Assembly (NCBI GenBank): GCA_038746265.1
Contig: JBCDKU010000023.1
Coordinates: forward strand, 1-32,628
Source of the DNA: JBCBKP01 sp038746265
Lineage (GTDB): Bacteria; Planctomycetota; Phycisphaerae; Phycisphaerales; UBA1924
Reading direction: 5' to 3'
Length of the DNA stretch: 32,628 bases
This document shows, piece after piece, positions 32,045 to 32,628 of this stretch. Position 1 is the stretch's first letter. Each line of letters begins with the position of its first letter. The position numbers and the translations under genes were made by a program. The notes under the pieces are model-generated. The model saw nothing but the letters and a program-made list of their open reading frames with translations, searched no databases and was not told the DNA's origin.

Positions 32045-32628
32045 GTGACGAAGCCGGGAACCCCCAAGAAGCGAGCCGCCGAGCTGCGGAGCCTGATCCG
32101 CGAGGCCGACCGGGCGTACTACCAGGACGCCGCGCCGGTGATGTCGGACCGCGAGTACGACGAGCTCATGAACGAGCTGATCGCGCTCGAAGCCGAACAC
32201 CCCGAGCTGCGTGACGACCACAGCCCGACCGCTCGTGTCGGCGGCGAGCCGATCGAGGGGTTCGAGACCGTCAGGCACACGGTGCCGATGCGGTCGATTG
32301 ACAACACGTACAGCATTGAGGACCTGCGTAACTGGGCTGATCGAACGTTCCGAGTTGCCGATCGTGCTCATGACAAGGATGTTCGAGAGGCGATGTCCAG
32401 TCAGGCTGACTATCTCCCCGGCTTCTTGGGAGAAGGTGAGCCGCCGTTGGTTGAGGACGACCCAGAAGCGGTGCAGCCCGTACCAGAGTTCGGCGAGCGA
32501 GTCTGGCTCTGCGATCCAAAGATTGATGGAGTCGCTCTTTCCCTTCGTTATGAAAGGGGAATGCTCGAACGTGCGATCACTCGTGGCGACGGCGAGAAGG
32601 GTGATGATGTCACGCATGCTGCGCGCAC
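32045..32628 (+). CDS. ligA: NAD-dependent DNA ligase LigA, N-terminal part (cut by window end)
   Basis: The first 194 residues of LigA, which seals nicks in replication and repair using NAD. Visible are the Ia domain (READRAYYQDAAPVMSDREYDEL), the SPTARVGGEP block, the MRSIDNTYSIEDL segment, and the adenylation motif DPKIDGVALSL with Lys159 as the candidate AMP acceptor, then TRGDGEKGDDVT. The residue before Pro-Lys is Asp where most ligases have Glu. Between the two blocks about 35-40 residues are inserted relative to E. coli LigA, where the lysine is at 115. The start is a GTG without a ribosome-binding site, 34 bases after the PQQ-like gene. The rest of the gene lies beyond the window. 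Confidence 0.94.
   Translation, partial: MTKPGTPKKRAAELRSLIREADRAYYQDAAPVMSDREYDELMNELIALEAEHPELRDDHSPTARVGGEPIEGFETVRHTVPMRSIDNTYSIEDLRNWADRTFRVADRAHDKDVREAMSSQADYLPGFLGEGEPPLVEDDPEAVQPVPEFGERVWLCDPKIDGVALSLRYERGMLERAITRGDGEKGDDVTHAAR

Noticed and set aside
1..32628. CRISPR array, insertion sequence, prophage or defence island
   Set aside because: No spaced direct repeats, transposase, integrase, phage structural gene or defence-type gene was found on either strand.

Overview
The window looks like chromosome from a high-GC planctomycete, most likely of the Phycisphaerae. Lineage marks that can be read directly are: two prepilin-like proteins with the FTLIELLVVIAIIA leader helix, one of them with an H-X9-DG tail; a C-terminal duplicated dockerin-like module bracketed by Cys and ending in GCP; a PEP-CTERM-like tail; and a secreted PQQ-type propeller with the WPGFRGP...GDG opening. 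Many genes start at GTG or TTG and several have no clear Shine-Dalgarno sequence. Taxonomy is inferred from these families only.

Layout. 1-9.3 kb is mostly housekeeping or envelope: the tail of an unknown gene; a REP-like inverted repeat; a minus-strand group of SAM methyltransferase, ABC ATPase and ABC-2 permease; a UbiD-family decarboxylase; a DUF3592-like membrane protein; an SPFH (YdjI-like) plus zinc-ribbon membrane protein pair; and a PA0069-family radical SAM protein.

9.4-28.2 kb is dominated by exported proteins: a 1275-residue fusion of an M14 zinc carboxypeptidase with an S9 (DPP IV-type) peptidase; two small hypothetical proteins, one in lower-GC DNA; two prepilin-like proteins; a PepSY-type membrane protein; a CocE/NonD serine hydrolase; two large sortilin/BNR-type beta-propeller proteins, one carrying inserted PDZ, EF-hand and lipocalin-like modules; a dockerin protein; and a PEP-CTERM-like protein. 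A reasonable reading is an envelope or extracellular peptide-processing locus, but the joint function is inferred.

28.2-32.6 kb returns to core functions: an HD-domain hydrolase, tRNA-Met(CAT), a TatA/E-type translocase subunit, FolD, a secreted PQQ-like propeller, and the 5' part of ligA, cut by the window edge.

The most notable observations are: (1) a FolD in which all three canonical catalytic residues (Lys, Gln, Asp; E. coli K54/Q98/D121) are replaced by Gln, His and Glu; (2) the BNR protein whose PDZ and EF-hand/lipocalin insertions show up by comparison with its paralogue in the same window; (3) the M14-S9 fusion with both catalytic sites apparently intact. No CRISPR array, insertion sequence, phage or defence system was seen. 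No gene-free stretch exceeds 300 bases; the longest (21873-22122 and 24722-24959) carry promoter-like sequences described below.
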